From Eubacteriaceae bacterium (lineage in GTDB: Bacteria > Bacillota > Clostridia > Lachnospirales > Lachnospiraceae): a stretch of DNA of 64,000 nt. Position numbers and translations under genes: made by a program. Below, in pieces: positions 46,963 through 58,811 of this stretch. The stretch's first letter is position 1. Every line of letters begins with the position of its first letter. The stretch is from the NCBI GenBank assembly GCA_902362455.1, contig CABIWJ010000009.1:1-64000 (forward strand). Direction: 5' to 3'. The notes beneath the pieces were generated by a model, which was given only the letters and a program-made list of their open reading frames with translations, had not been told where the DNA came from and did no database searches.

Positions 46963-48630
46963 ATGGAAAATGAAAATACATCAAAGAATTTTATTGAAAT
47001 GATTATCGATAAAGATTTAAGCGAGGGACATTGTGATGAGGTTCATACACGATTTCCACCTGAACCAAACGGATATCTTCATATAGGACATGCAAAGGCT
47101 ATTTTACTTAACTATGGACTTGCTAAGAAATATAATGGTAAGTTTAATATGCGTTTTGATGATACTAACCCAACAAAAGAGAAAGAGGAATTCGTTGAGT
47201 CAATCAAGGCAGATATTAAATGGTTAGGTGCAGATTGGGAAGACAGACTTTTCTTTGCATCAGATTATTTTGAACAGATATATGAGGCAGCAGTCAAGCT
47301 TATTAAGAAAGGCAAAGCATATGTATGTGATTTGTCTCCTGAAGAGATAAGAGAATACAGAGGAACATTAACAGAGCCTGGTAAGAACAGTCCGTACAGA
47401 GACAGAAGTGTTGAAGAGAATTTAGAATTATTTGAAAATATGAAAAATGGCATATATGCTGATGGAGAGAAAGTTCTCAGAGCTAAAATCGATATGGCAT
47501 CCCCTAATATTAATATGAGAGATCCTATCATATATCGTGTTGCACATATGACACATCACAGAACAGGTGATAAATGGTGCATTTATCCAATGTACGATTT
47601 TGCACATCCAATCGAGGATGCCATAGAGGGTATAACACATTCTATATGTACATTAGAATTCGAAGATCACAGACCATTATATGACTGGGTTGTAAGGGAA
47701 TTAGAATATGAAAAACCACCTAAACAGATAGAATTCTCTAAGTTATATCTTACAAATGTAGTTACAGGTAAGAGATATATTAAGAAGTTAGTTGAGGACG
47801 GAATAGTTGACGGCTGGGACGATCCAAGACTTGTATCAATAGCAGCACTTAGAAGAAGAGGTTTTACACCAGAATCTATAAAGATGTTTGTTGACCTGGT
47901 TGGTGTATCAAAGAGTCAGAGCTCAGTTGATTATGCAATGCTTGAATATTGTATAAGAGAAGATTTAAAAATGAAGAAACAAAGAGTAATGGCTGTTTTA
48001 GATCCTATTAAGCTTGTAATAGATAACTATCCTGATGGACAGGTAGAATATTTTGACGTTATAAATAATCCTGAGAATGAAGAGATGGGAACACGTAAAG
48101 TACCATTTAGCAGAGAGTTATATATTGACAGAGAAGACTTTATGGAAGAACCACCTAAGAAATATTTCAGATTATTTCCTGGCAATGAAGTAAGACTTAT
48201 GAATGCATATTTTGTTAAATGTGAGAGCTTTATTAAGGATGAGAATGGTAAAGTAACAGAGATTCATTGCACATATGATCCGGAGACAAGAAGCGGAAGC
48301 GGCTTCACAGGAAGAAAAGTTAAAGGAACCATTCACTGGGTAAGTGCAGCCCATGCTGTTAATGCAGAAGTCAGATTATATGAGAATATTATTGACGAAG
48401 AAAAAGGCAAACTCAATGAGGATGGAACACTCAATCTTAATCCTAATTCATTAACTGTTCTCAAGAATTGCTATATAGAAGAAAGTATTAAGAATGCTAA
48501 GAAAGAGGATAGTTTCCAGTTCGTAAGACAGGGATATTTCTGCGTGGATTATAAAGATACAACAGATGATAAACTTGTATTTAACAGAATAGTTTCGTTA
48601 AAGAGTTCATTTAAGCTTCCTGCACAGTAA
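46963..48630 (+). CDS. glnS: glutaminyl-tRNA synthetase
   Basis: A 555-residue class I enzyme. [17 protein letters not shown] carries the HIGH motif, and GVSKSQS is the KMSKS equivalent, with the anticodon-binding beta-barrels after it. Presence of GlnRS implies direct charging of tRNA-Gln in this organism. AAAGGATAA precedes the start; no T-box was found upstream. Confidence 0.94.
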   Translation: MENENTSKNFIEMIIDKDLSEGHCDEVHTRFPPEPNGYLHIGHAKAILLNYGLAKKYNGKFNMRFDDTNPTKEKEEFVESIKADIKWLGADWEDRLFFASDYFEQIYEAAVKLIKKGKAYVCDLSPEEIREYRGTLTEPGKNSPYRDRSVEENLELFENMKNGIYADGEKVLRAKIDMASPNINMRDPIIYRVAHMTHHRTGDKWCIYPMYDFAHPIEDAIEGITHSICTLEFEDHRPLYDWVVRELEYEKPPKQIEFSKLYLTNVVTGKRYIKKLVEDGIVDGWDDPRLVSIAALRRRGFTPESIKMFVDLVGVSKSQSSVDYAMLEYCIREDLKMKKQRVMAVLDPIKLVIDNYPDGQVEYFDVINNPENEEMGTRKVPFSRELYIDREDFMEEPPKKYFRLFPGNEVRLMNAYFVKCESFIKDENGKVTEIHCTYDPETRSGSGFTGRKVKGTIHWVSAAHAVNAEVRLYENIIDEEKGKLNEDGTLNLNPNSLTVLKNCYIEESIKNAKKEDSFQFVRQGYFCVDYKDTTDDKLVFNRIVSLKSSFKLPAQ

Positions 48631-48663
48631 GAAATATTCTAATAGTAAACAGAAGGTATTTTA

Positions 48664-48727
48664 AATTTGCAGGCTTGGTAACTTGCAGGGTATAAAGTTA
48701 TAACCAACAAATTAGAGCCTGTAAATT
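48664..48727 (+). ncRNA. stem-loop RNA element before the DUF2225 gene
   Basis: A 12-bp outer stem (48664-48675 with 48716-48727, one G-U pair) encloses an inner stem TTGGT/ACCAA continuing as AACTT/AAGTT with a 3-base bulge, and a GCAGGGTATA loop. There is no T tract, so it is not a terminator. It sits 49 bases before the start of the next gene. Confidence 0.45.
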
Positions 48728-48775
48728 AATATAAATATAGAAGTAAAAGCGGGTAGACGCAGAAACGAGGTTACG

Positions 48776-49627
48776 ATGAGTAGTTTATTTTCAGGTCTGG
48801 AGAAATTTGGACTGACAGGTATGAAAGATACAGAAATATATGAGAAAGAAGAAGAGAAAACTGAAAAAAAAATTGTAGAACCTAAGGCTCCACATTTTCC
48901 GGAAGAAAGTGAAATGATATTTGACAAGACATATAGATGTCCGGTATGTGACAGACAGTTTAAGAGTAAAGCTGTGATGTCAGGTAAGGCTAAGTTAGTA
49001 TCTATAGATACAGATTTACGTCCAAAGTATCAAGGGATTGATTGCATAAAATATGATGTGGTTGTGTGTGATAAATGTGGATATAGTGCATTGACCAGAT
49101 TCTTTAATGGTGTAACAAGTCAGCAGAGAAAAGCTATTCAGGAAAATATATCATCTAAATTTAAAGCAATAGAATATGAAGATGAAAACATCTATTCATA
49201 TGACGAAGCAGTTCTAAGATATCAATTAGCGCTTGCTAATGCAGTGATTAAAAAGGGCAGGATAAGTGAAAGAGCTTATACTTGTCTTAAGATAGCATGG
49301 TTATACAGAGGAGAAGCTGAGAACCTTGATATGTCAGAAATTGATTATGATACTAAGTTAGCTGAATTAAGAGACTTAGAGAAAGAATTTATCACAAGCG
49401 CATATGACGGATTTGTTTCAGCTATGAGTAAGGAGCTGTTTCCAATATGTGGAATGGATGAATATACATACACATATGTTACGGCTGATTTAGCGAGAAG
49501 ATGCAAAGATTATGAGACATCAGCTAAATTATTGTCGCAGATAATCACTTCCAGAGGTGCATCAGCTAAAGTTAAAGAAAGAGCAAGAGAAGTAAGAGAC
49601 TTAATTAAGCAGGAATTAAAGAGATAG
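48776..49627 (+). CDS. DUF2225 family protein
   Basis: A 283-residue protein of the DUF2225 family: CPVCDRQFKSKAVMSGKAKLVSIDTDLRPKY and VCDKCGYSAL give two zinc-binding CxxC pairs, followed by TPR-like helices (LRYQLALANAVIKKGRISERAYTCLKIAWLYR). Function is unknown; members are common in Clostridia and Bacilli. GAGG precedes the start. Confidence 0.88.
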   Translation: MSSLFSGLEKFGLTGMKDTEIYEKEEEKTEKKIVEPKAPHFPEESEMIFDKTYRCPVCDRQFKSKAVMSGKAKLVSIDTDLRPKYQGIDCIKYDVVVCDKCGYSALTRFFNGVTSQQRKAIQENISSKFKAIEYEDENIYSYDEAVLRYQLALANAVIKKGRISERAYTCLKIAWLYRGEAENLDMSEIDYDTKLAELRDLEKEFITSAYDGFVSAMSKELFPICGMDEYTYTYVTADLARRCKDYETSAKLLSQIITSRGASAKVKERAREVRDLIKQELKR

Positions 49628-49724
49628 AATTAAATTATATAAAATGTTATATAAATGAAGATATAAAGTCAAGGTGGCAAATTATATCAATAAAATCATA
49701 GAATTTTTTATGATGGAGATAACG

Positions 49725-51122
49725 ATGTATGAATTAACTATAGATTTAAACAGTAAGTCACCCTTGTATGAACAGATTTATGAATTTATTAAAGAAGAGA
49801 TAAAGAGCAGAAGAATTGAGTGTAAGACCAAATTACCATCTACCAGAGCGCTTGCAGAACATTTACAGATAAGCAGAAGTACGGTCGATATGGCTTACAC
49901 TCAACTTATATCTGAGGGCTATATAGAATCAGTACCATACAAGGGATATTATGTGTCAGAAGTATCGCTGTTATATAATTTCAGGGGTACAGATGAAAAG
50001 ATTGATATTAAAGATGAAGAAGAGGACAAGACAGATGTAATTGATTTCTCACCATGGGGAATTGATTTAGATAATTTTCCGTTTAATACGTGGAGAAAGA
50101 TATCTAAGAATCTGCTTAGCTCTAATAATAAAAATTTATTTGTGGCAGGTAATTCGAGAGGAGAATTTGAACTTAGGAAGACACTTGCCTCATATCTATA
50201 TGAAGCCAGGGGTGTACATTGCAGCCCTGATAAGATAATATTAGGTGCTGGTAATGAATATCTGTTAATGTTACTTAACCAGCTTATGGAAATGAAACCT
50301 GTCATAGCAATGGAGAATCCGACATACTTACAGGCATATAGCGTATTTAAGAAGAATGGTAACCAGATAATTCCAATAACAATGGATAAAAATGGCATGA
50401 TGGCCAGGGAACTTCGGAAATCAAATGCCAATATTGCGTATGTTATGCCATCGCATCAGTTTCCAATGGGCACAGTTATGCCGATTAAAAGACGCATAGA
50501 ATTGTTAGAATGGACTAATGAGACAGATGACAGATATATAATAGAAGATGATTATGACAGTGAATTCAGATATAAAGGCAAACCGATACCAGCACTTCAG
50601 GGTGTAGATGGTTCGGATAAAGTAATATATATGGGAACATTTTCGAAGTCAATTGCACCGTCCATAAGAATGAGTTATATGATATTACCTGACAAGTTAC
50701 TAGATGATTTTAACAGAAATATGTCATTTTATTCACAGACAGTATCGAAAATGGACCAGCTTATTATAAATGAGTTTATTAAAGGTGGATATTTTGAAAG
50801 ACATCTTAATAAAATGCGTTCTGTATATAAATCAAAACACGATTTATTAATATCATTATTTAAAGAAAATAAAGATGTAATAAAGATTTCCGGAGAAAAT
50901 TCAGGACTTCATATCCTTATTAATGTTAATAATTCAATGAGCGAAGAAAAACTTATTACAAGAGCTAGGAACGAGGGAATATGTGTGCATGGATTATCGG
51001 AATATTATATTGAGAAACCACATTTCTATAAAGGAACAATAATTCTAGGATTTGCAAACCTGAGCGAAGATGAGATAATAAAAGGTGTGAAGAAATTAAA
51101 AAAAGCATGGTTGATTAAGTAA
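49725..51122 (+). CDS. MocR-type (GntR-aminotransferase) regulator
   Basis: A 465-residue fusion of a GntR winged helix (residues 10-80: PLYEQIYEFIKEEI, KLPSTRALAEHLQISRSTVDMAYTQL) and a class I aminotransferase-like domain with the pyridoxal lysine in MGTFSKSIAPSIR (about residue 308). PdxR-type members control vitamin B6 genes; none is nearby, so the target is unknown. Start 49725 follows GGAG with 6-base spacing; two upstream ATGs lack sites. Confidence 0.9.
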   Translation: MYELTIDLNSKSPLYEQIYEFIKEEIKSRRIECKTKLPSTRALAEHLQISRSTVDMAYTQLISEGYIESVPYKGYYVSEVSLLYNFRGTDEKIDIKDEEEDKTDVIDFSPWGIDLDNFPFNTWRKISKNLLSSNNKNLFVAGNSRGEFELRKTLASYLYEARGVHCSPDKIILGAGNEYLLMLLNQLMEMKPVIAMENPTYLQAYSVFKKNGNQIIPITMDKNGMMARELRKSNANIAYVMPSHQFPMGTVMPIKRRIELLEWTNETDDRYIIEDDYDSEFRYKGKPIPALQGVDGSDKVIYMGTFSKSIAPSIRMSYMILPDKLLDDFNRNMSFYSQTVSKMDQLIINEFIKGGYFERHLNKMRSVYKSKHDLLISLFKENKDVIKISGENSGLHILINVNNSMSEEKLITRARNEGICVHGLSEYYIEKPHFYKGTIILGFANLSEDEIIKGVKKLKKAWLIK

Positions 51123-51145
51123 GATATGCGAGTATCGGGGCGTGT

Positions 51146-51205
51146 CCTGAGGTCTTTTACCTGCCTATGAGCATGTTTGTATGGCCTTAGAACTTTTGAC
51201 TCAGG
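51146..51205 (+). other. 60-base stem-loop between MocR and DUF6062 genes
   Basis: CCTGAG-TC (51146-51154) pairs with GA-CTCAGG (51198-51205), with inner partial stems and an AGGT/ACCT element. GC content is higher than the flanks. There is no T tract; it may be a processing site or an RNA element. Confidence 0.35.
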
Positions 51206-51250
51206 CATAATAAAAATTAATGAAAAACAAAATATAAGGAGAAGCAAAGT

Positions 51251-51964
51251 ATGAAAGAACAGTTGTATACAATTCCGGTAAATGATGCATTTGCAAAGGA
51301 TTGTGAATGTCCAATATGTGAAATGTATAAAGAACTTGAGAAAAATGCAGTGGAATTCACTATGGGACCTAGTTATATGGAAGACGATATTAGGGAGGTT
51401 ACTGATAAAATCGGTTTCTGTACTGAACATGTTAAGAAACTGCTTAAAATGGAGAATAAGTTGGGAATTTCGCTTATACTACATTCTCATATGGTAAAGA
51501 CAAATAAAGATATAGAAAAGTTGTCGCAGGGTGGTAAGGCAAGTACATTATTTAAGAAAAAGGACATATCACCGTTAACAGATTATCTTAATAATCTTAA
51601 TAATTCCTGCTATGTATGTAATAAGATTGAAGAAACTTTCAAAAGATATATTAGAACTGTACATTATCTCTGGGATAAAGAGGATAGTTTCAAAAGAAAA
51701 TATGAGAGTTCAAAAGGATTTTGCACTAAACATTATGAGGCACTTTTAGTTCAGGCAAAAGATAATCTTAGTGGAGCTGCTTTAGATGGTTTTATAGATG
51801 CTACCAATAGAATATATCTGGAGAACATGAAGAGAGTAACAGATGATTTAGAATGGTTCATAGATAAGTTTGATTATAGACATAAGGATGAGCCATGGAA
51901 GAATTCTAAAGATGCGCTTCCAAGAGCTATAACTAAAACAGTTACAGATGAGGGAAATATGTAG
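51251..51964 (+). CDS. DUF6062-like cysteine-rich protein
   Basis: A 237-residue protein with repeated Cys/His modules: CECPICEMYKELE, IGFCTEHVKKLL, CYVCNKIEETFKRYI and GFCTKHYEALL. The paired CxxC and C-x2-H pattern suggests a metal site (inference). It matches proteins annotated DUF6062 in Lachnospiraceae as far as can be recalled. AAGGAG precedes the start. No signal peptide. Confidence 0.7.
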   Translation: MKEQLYTIPVNDAFAKDCECPICEMYKELEKNAVEFTMGPSYMEDDIREVTDKIGFCTEHVKKLLKMENKLGISLILHSHMVKTNKDIEKLSQGGKASTLFKKKDISPLTDYLNNLNNSCYVCNKIEETFKRYIRTVHYLWDKEDSFKRKYESSKGFCTKHYEALLVQAKDNLSGAALDGFIDATNRIYLENMKRVTDDLEWFIDKFDYRHKDEPWKNSKDALPRAITKTVTDEGNM

Positions 51965-51970
51965 TAAAAA

Positions 51971-52020
51971 CACCTTTCCGTTATAATAAGGTTTTAAAGC
52001 CTTGACTATAAGGAAAGGTG
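51971..52020 (+). terminator. hairpin after the DUF6062-like gene
   Basis: CACCTTTCC (51971-51979) pairs with GGAAAGGTG (52012-52020), with an inner AAGG/CCTT stem. The T tract is weak. It directly precedes the second repeat element. Confidence 0.6.
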
Positions 52021-52026
52021 TTATTA

Positions 52027-52114
52027 CTTACCAGGAAATTTCGTTGGAATTGTCCTGGTAAGTAAAAAACGCTCCGCCGCAAGCGGAGAATGTCGCAAGC
52101 AACATTCTTTATTC
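52027..52114. repeat. multi-hairpin intergenic repeat, copy 2
   Basis: CTTACCAGGA/TCCTGGTAAG (52027-52036 with 52053-52062), CTCCGC/GCGGAG with loop CGCAA, and GAATGT/ACATTC, ending TTTATTC. It shares modules with 97-231 but lacks the central segment. It lies between two convergent genes. Confidence 0.75.
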
Positions 52115-52127
52115 ATTCTATACCGGA

Positions 52128-52553
52128 TTATTCTTCTGTATCAGCCTTAGCAACAGCTTCTTTAACACTAGTATCTTTAGCTTCAACATCATTAACAGTA
52201 TCTTCAGCTTCAACATCATCTTCTGAATCAGTATCATCATCAGCCTTAAAACCTGTAGTATCAATTGATACATCGACATTAACTTTATAATCAGAAGCAG
52301 CTTCTTCTTTAGAATTATCTCTTGGAATAGAAACATATTCTCTGTCAGATGATTTTACATCATCCTCGTCTGTGTCAAAATCATCATCTTCTGTGTCATC
52401 ATCGAAATCATCATCTTCATCATCAAAGTCAAGACTATCATCATCAAAATCATCTGATGAAGCCTTATATTTGTTATAAAGAGCAACTCCTCCTGCTGCG
52501 ATAGCACCTGCAACAGCAGTAAATATCAGAGCTTTACCGAATTTTTTAGCCAT
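52128..52553 (-). CDS. small acidic membrane-anchored protein
   Basis: A 141-residue protein with one N-terminal membrane span (ALIFTAVAGAIAAGGVALY) and a tail dominated by Asp and Glu. YtxH-like small envelope proteins have this shape, but the tail here is low-complexity and cannot be assigned. The AAAGGAG ribosome site and codon periodicity support the minus strand; open plus-strand frames here are by-products of the Asp/Glu codons. Confidence 0.7.
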   Translation of the reverse strand: MAKKFGKALIFTAVAGAIAAGGVALYNKYKASSDDFDDDSLDFDDEDDDFDDDTEDDDFDTDEDDVKSSDREYVSIPRDNSKEEAASDYKVNVDVSIDTTGFKADDDTDSEDDVEAEDTVNDVEAKDTSVKEAVAKADTEE

Positions 52554-52744
52554 ATGTTCAATACTCCTTTCAAAAATTTATTATAATTCAGGCAGTTACG
52601 AAATTCATAATTATAGAAAAAATATATAATTATAAGTTTGTAAGCGGCCAATATTGATGTATATATTGTAATACGTTTAGCACAAAAAATAAAGGCTTAA
52701 TAATAAAAAATTCAGAAATTTTATATTAAGTTTTATGTTACTTC

Positions 52745-52773
52745 TTGTTAAAAAAAAATTAAGATGATATTCT
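52745..52773 (+). promoter_or_regulatory. promoter of the Cof-type HAD gene
   Basis: TTGTTA (52745-52750), 17-base spacer including an A8 tract, TATTCT (52768-52773). The start codon is 43 bases downstream. Confidence 0.55.
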
Positions 52774-52815
52774 ATTATATGATATATGGATCTTATTCAG
52801 AATGGAGAAATAGAA

Positions 52816-53610
52816 ATGACAAAAGACAGAAAAATAGTATTTTTTGATATCGACGGTACGATATATATGTATAATAAAGGAATTCCTAAGGATACAATAC
52901 AGGCAATAAAGCAATTAAGAGAGAATGGGCATATCGCAGTTATATGTACAGGACGAACCAAATCAATAGTATTTTCGGAGATATTGAACATCGGATTCGA
53001 TGGAATTATAGCAGGTGCCGGCACTTATGCAGAATATAACGGTGAGGAAATATATCGTTATGTGCTTGATAAGGATTTACTTAATGAAACAGTAGATGCA
53101 ATGAAGAAACACAATATAATGGCAATCGCAGAGGGAATTGAATGTGTATGCTTTGACCTTGAAAGAATGCCTGAAAAGTATAAATCAGTATATGACATAT
53201 ATATTAAGACACCAGGAAATCATATAGGTAACATTGAGAATATAGATGAAATATCAGCATCAAAGTTAAGTGGTGCAGCCATTAATGTAAGTGATATGAA
53301 GGATTTTAAAAAGGAATATGCAGATAGATTTACTCTTGTTAATCATGACGAAGATTATGTGGAAATGATTCCTAAGGGATATTCAAAGGCATATGGAATC
53401 GAAAAAATGATTAAATATTTAGATATTCCATGGGAGAATACTTATGCATTTGGTGACAGTATGAATGACTACGAGATGCTTAAATATGTTAATTATGGCG
53501 TGGCTATGGGGAATGCTTCGGAGAAATTAAAAAAAGAAATGAAGTATACAACCGAGGATTACGATAAAGGCGGCATAAAAAATGCATTAGAAAGGTTTGG
53601 ATTAATCTAA
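52816..53610 (+). CDS. Cof-type HAD-IIB phosphatase
   Basis: A 264-residue cytoplasmic phosphatase: motif I FFDIDGTIY, motif II CTGR, and C-terminal GDSMNDYEMLKYVNYGVAMGNA. The C2B cap between them identifies subclass IIB, which dephosphorylates sugar phosphates and cofactors. Start 52816 follows GGAG; the ATG at 52786 is upstream of that site. The next gene starts 15 bases later. Confidence 0.92.
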   Translation: MTKDRKIVFFDIDGTIYMYNKGIPKDTIQAIKQLRENGHIAVICTGRTKSIVFSEILNIGFDGIIAGAGTYAEYNGEEIYRYVLDKDLLNETVDAMKKHNIMAIAEGIECVCFDLERMPEKYKSVYDIYIKTPGNHIGNIENIDEISASKLSGAAINVSDMKDFKKEYADRFTLVNHDEDYVEMIPKGYSKAYGIEKMIKYLDIPWENTYAFGDSMNDYEMLKYVNYGVAMGNASEKLKKEMKYTTEDYDKGGIKNALERFGLI

Positions 53611-53625
53611 CGAGGTACAATTTTA

Positions 53626-54504
53626 ATGAGAATAATAACTAAGGACAGGAATATAATATTAGAGGATGTCAAAGATTTCAATGTTTCACAGACATTAGAG
53701 TGTGGGCAGTGTTTTCACTTTGATAAAATTGCAGAAGACGAATATGGAGTGGTAAATGGCAGAAATCTTCTTCATATAAAGCAGGATAAAGACTGCATTA
53801 CCTGTTTTGACATTGACGAAAGCACATTTGTAAAAAAATGGGTAAGATATTTTGATCTTGAAAGAGATTATGGAAGTATAAAAGAACATCTGATTATTGC
53901 TGATAACAGACTAAAAGAAGCCATTAATGTGAATTATGGTGTGAGAATACTTAATCAGGAATTCATAGAGACACTGATGTCGTTTATAATTTCACAGAAT
54001 AAGCAGATTCCGCATATAAAGAAGATAGTTAGTGATATTTCTGAAAAATATGGTGAATATCTTGGAAACATAGGTGATAAGAAGTTCTATTCATTTCCGG
54101 ATAAAAGAACATTGGAACATATTAGCGAAGACGACTACAGAGAATGTAAAACAGGCTTCAGGGCAGCATATTTGAAATCAGCAGCAGACAGAATCACTAG
54201 TGATGAGAAATTTACAGATGAAATACTAAGTAAAATGTCATACGGAGATGCTAAAAACGAGTTAATCAAGATAAAAGGTGTAGGCGAAAAGGTTGCAAAC
54301 TGCGTGCTTTTATTCTCGTTAGGTTTCAGAAATGCATTTCCAGTTGACGTGTGGATTAAGCGAATAATGGAATCTATGTATTTTCATAAAGAGACACCTA
54401 ATAATGAGATAATGAGCTTTGCAAAAGATAAATTCGGTGAATATGGTGGGTATGCACAGCAATATCTGTTCTATTATGCCAGAGAAAACGGACTCGGAAA
54501 ATGA
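53626..54504 (+). CDS. 8-oxoguanine DNA glycosylase/AP lyase
   Basis: A 292-residue HhH-GPD enzyme of the Ogg1 type: N-terminal LECGQCFHF, helix-hairpin-helix KIKGVGEKVANCVLLFSLG, catalytic aspartate in FPVDVWIKR, and lyase lysine expected at the TGFRAAYLKSAA-GVGEKVA segment. It removes oxidised guanine. Co-transcribed with the HAD gene. Confidence 0.92.
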   Translation: MRIITKDRNIILEDVKDFNVSQTLECGQCFHFDKIAEDEYGVVNGRNLLHIKQDKDCITCFDIDESTFVKKWVRYFDLERDYGSIKEHLIIADNRLKEAINVNYGVRILNQEFIETLMSFIISQNKQIPHIKKIVSDISEKYGEYLGNIGDKKFYSFPDKRTLEHISEDDYRECKTGFRAAYLKSAADRITSDEKFTDEILSKMSYGDAKNELIKIKGVGEKVANCVLLFSLGFRNAFPVDVWIKRIMESMYFHKETPNNEIMSFAKDKFGEYGGYAQQYLFYYARENGLGK

Positions 54505-54642
54505 TAAGTTTAGTAATTAAAAAACTTTTAAGGTTAAACCTATAAAATATATTAAAAAAATGAAAAAATAAGAAAATTAAAGAAAATTAAAGAAAATAAG
54601 AGATATACAAGAAAACAGAAAGAAATAGAAAAACTGTTAAAC

Positions 54643-54674
54643 TTGCAGAATAGAGGTCTTAGACTTAATATAAT
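54643..54674 (+). promoter_or_regulatory. groESL promoter
   Basis: TTGCAG (54643-54648) with TAATAT at 17 bases or TATAAT (54669-54674) at 20. It directly precedes the CIRCE element. Confidence 0.6.
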
Positions 54675-54683
54675 AGGCAGAAA

Positions 54684-54710
54684 TTAGCACTCAAGCATAA
54701 AGAGTGCTAA
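54684..54710. promoter_or_regulatory. CIRCE operator (HrcA site)
   Basis: TTAGCACTC, nine bases, GAGTGCTAA: a perfect match to the consensus. HrcA repression and heat-shock induction of groESL follow from established knowledge. The hrcA gene is not in the window. Confidence 0.98.
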
Positions 54711-54765
54711 TAACCACTAAGGAAATAAAAACATAATTATATAGTAGCAGAATGGAGGAATTATA

Positions 54766-56689
<1,924 letters not shown>

Positions 56690-56727
56690 TACCTGAATTA
56701 AAAAGTAATTAAATTAATTTAAACTAG

Positions 56728-56768
56728 AAAATGCTTCACTCATATGCAAGTATGGGTGGAGCATTTTT
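56728..56768 (+). terminator. groESL terminator
   Basis: AAATGCTTCACTCATA pairs with TATGGGTGGAGCATTT with two G-U pairs, followed by Ts. Confidence 0.88.
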
Positions 56769-56810
56769 ATAGTATATGAGAAAAGTTTGAGATATTAAAA
56801 TACTCAACTG

Positions 56811-56839
56811 TTGGAAAATAAGCTGCGATATGATACAAT
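56811..56839 (+). promoter_or_regulatory. ptuAB promoter
   Basis: TTGGAA (56811-56816), 17 bases, TACAAT (56834-56839). A second TATAAT at 56890-56895 lacks a -35. Confidence 0.5.
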
Positions 56840-56924
56840 AATAATAGTTATACTTTAACAAGGATGCGTAAAGTTCAAATTAAATTGGATATAATAAAAA
56901 TAGTAGGTCAGGAGGTGCTATGGC

Positions 56925-58181
56925 ATGCAGCTAGAGAAGGTCTGTATTAAGAATTTTAAAGGGATAGCAGAAAAAGAAATAAAATTTAAACCGGGTTTCA
57001 ATTTGATAAAAGGTATTAATGGTACAGGAAAAACATCAATACTTGAAGCTATTGCTGTTGGCCTGGGTGGTTTTGTAGCAGGCTTGCCTGATGTTACAAC
57101 AAGACATTTTTCGGCAGATGAAGTTAGAAATATTTATGAAAAAACCGGAGATGGTTCTTATAATAAAACAAATGTTATGCCGTTAGAGGTAACAATAGAT
57201 GCAATTCTAGATGGAGAAGAGTATAGATGGACAAGAGGTAAGAGTAGTATCAAAGCGGCGAGAAGTACAACACAACCTCGTGATATATGTAAAAAAGCAG
57301 AAAAAATGTCAGAAGATAGTAATACTGAATTTCCTATATTGGTATATTTAAGTGCGAGTAGAGTATGGTCTCAAAGAAGAGAAAGAACTGAAAATATATT
57401 TAGAAAACAATATTTCAGAACTATCGGTTATACAGATGCATTGATAGATGCATCAAATACCAAATTGCTTTTAAATTGGTGTATGAAAATGGAAATGGTT
57501 GAATGGAAGAAGGAAAAGAAAATTGCTGAGTATGAAGCTGTAAAACAGGTTGTAGCGAAATTTATGGATATTATGGAAGATACAGAAGGTCACGAAGTGT
57601 TTTATGATAAGCAGGAAGAACAATTAATGTATAAAGTTGGAGATAATATTTTACCAATTGGACAATTAAGCGCCGGATATCAGTCATTAGTTTGGATGGC
57701 ATTTGATATTGCATATCGAATGGCTGTTTTAAATCCATATAAAAAAGAAAATATTCAGTATACAAGAGGTGTTGTATTGATTGATGAAATAGACCTGCAT
57801 TTACATCCGGTATGGCAATGGAATATTGTTAAAGCCTTAAGAACCGTATTTCCAAATGTTCAGTTTATAGCAGCAACACATTCACCTATACTTTTAGCAT
57901 CATCTAATGAGTTATGGCTTATAGATGTTGAAGATGAGGAAATCAAATATATAGAATCCAGATTTGGATATGATGCAAATGCAATACTTGAGATGTTTAT
58001 GGGGGCAAAATCAAAAAATCCGGAGACAGATAAATTTATTCATTCCATATATGTGGATATGAGAGAAAAAAAATATAATGAAGCGGAAATAAAAATTCAA
58101 AAATTAGCAGATATTACAAGTGAAAATAATCCGGACGTCGTAATGGCAAGGATGGAATTAAAAAGGAGTCAGTATAATTGA
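56925..58181 (+). CDS. ptuA: Septu-like ATPase PtuA
   Basis: A 418-residue ABC-type ATPase of the RecF/SMC-like fold: Walker A GINGTGKTS (30-38), a helical insert, signature LSAGYQS (248-254), Walker B VVLIDEID (283-290), H-loop ATHSP with H319, and the C-terminal FGYDANAILEMFMG typical of PtuA proteins. In known Septu systems PtuA partners with the HNH nuclease PtuB in anti-phage defence. GGAGG with 9-base spacing sets the start. It lies between groEL and dnaE, an accessory insertion among core genes. Confidence 0.85.
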   Translation: MQLEKVCIKNFKGIAEKEIKFKPGFNLIKGINGTGKTSILEAIAVGLGGFVAGLPDVTTRHFSADEVRNIYEKTGDGSYNKTNVMPLEVTIDAILDGEEYRWTRGKSSIKAARSTTQPRDICKKAEKMSEDSNTEFPILVYLSASRVWSQRRERTENIFRKQYFRTIGYTDALIDASNTKLLLNWCMKMEMVEWKKEKKIAEYEAVKQVVAKFMDIMEDTEGHEVFYDKQEEQLMYKVGDNILPIGQLSAGYQSLVWMAFDIAYRMAVLNPYKKENIQYTRGVVLIDEIDLHLHPVWQWNIVKALRTVFPNVQFIAATHSPILLASSNELWLIDVEDEEIKYIESRFGYDANAILEMFMGAKSKNPETDKFIHSIYVDMREKKYNEAEIKIQKLADITSENNPDVVMARMELKRSQYN

Positions 58182-58765
58182 TATATATTCAAAAGAATGA
58201 AGAACCAAAGTGGTTATATTTATATAAGAAAAATAATCCGACAGCAACATATGATACAGAGTCTTTTAATAGCTTGAAAAATGAATTACGTAAAGAGTTG
58301 CTTAAAGAGCAGCATTATTTATGTGCATATTGTTGTAGCAGTATCGGAATTGCAAATTCGCATAATGAGCATATAGAACCGAGAAATCCTAAAGATGGGA
58401 TAAGTAGAAAATCACTTGCTTATTCAAATATTATTGCTTCATGCAACAATACGAATACGTGTGGACGTAGAAAGAAAAATGAATATGATTTTGAAAAATT
58501 TGTTTCTCCATTGAATCCAAAGTGCGAGGATATGTTTACATATTATCCGGATGGTATAGTGGAGGGAAATCAATATACAATAGATTTGTTAAATTTGAAT
58601 GCATATGAGTTAAGAGAGGCACGAAAGGCTGTATATAAAACAATTATGAGTTTAAATATAGAAACAATTGAATTAATATATTGTAAAAATAATGAAAAGT
58701 TATCACCTTATTATAATGTTATCAAGTGGTTTGTGAAAGTGAACAAAAGTAAATTATCCAAGTGA
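58178..58765 (+). CDS. ptuB: Septu-like HNH nuclease PtuB
   Basis: A 195-residue protein of the HNH family found with PtuA-type ATPases (retron-associated and stand-alone Septu). LCAYC (C49, C52) and NEHIEPR (H65) form the nuclease core, with further C89 and C95 as likely zinc ligands. It starts with TTG overlapping the ptuA stop (TTGA), so translation is coupled. No reverse transcriptase is nearby. Confidence 0.83.
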   Translation: MIYIQKNEEPKWLYLYKKNNPTATYDTESFNSLKNELRKELLKEQHYLCAYCCSSIGIANSHNEHIEPRNPKDGISRKSLAYSNIIASCNNTNTCGRRKKNEYDFEKFVSPLNPKCEDMFTYYPDGIVEGNQYTIDLLNLNAYELREARKAVYKTIMSLNIETIELIYCKNNEKLSPYYNVIKWFVKVNKSKLSK

Positions 58766-58811
58766 TAACTATTTTGAAACTAATATATATTGAAGCAGAA
58801 TGGAGAAAATT

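Noticed and set aside
52090..52290. Plus-strand Ser/Thr-rich frame
   Set aside because: It is the complement of the Asp/Glu-rich codons of the minus-strand gene.
56770..58800. Retron associated with ptuAB
   Set aside because: No reverse transcriptase or msr/msd-like inverted repeats found.
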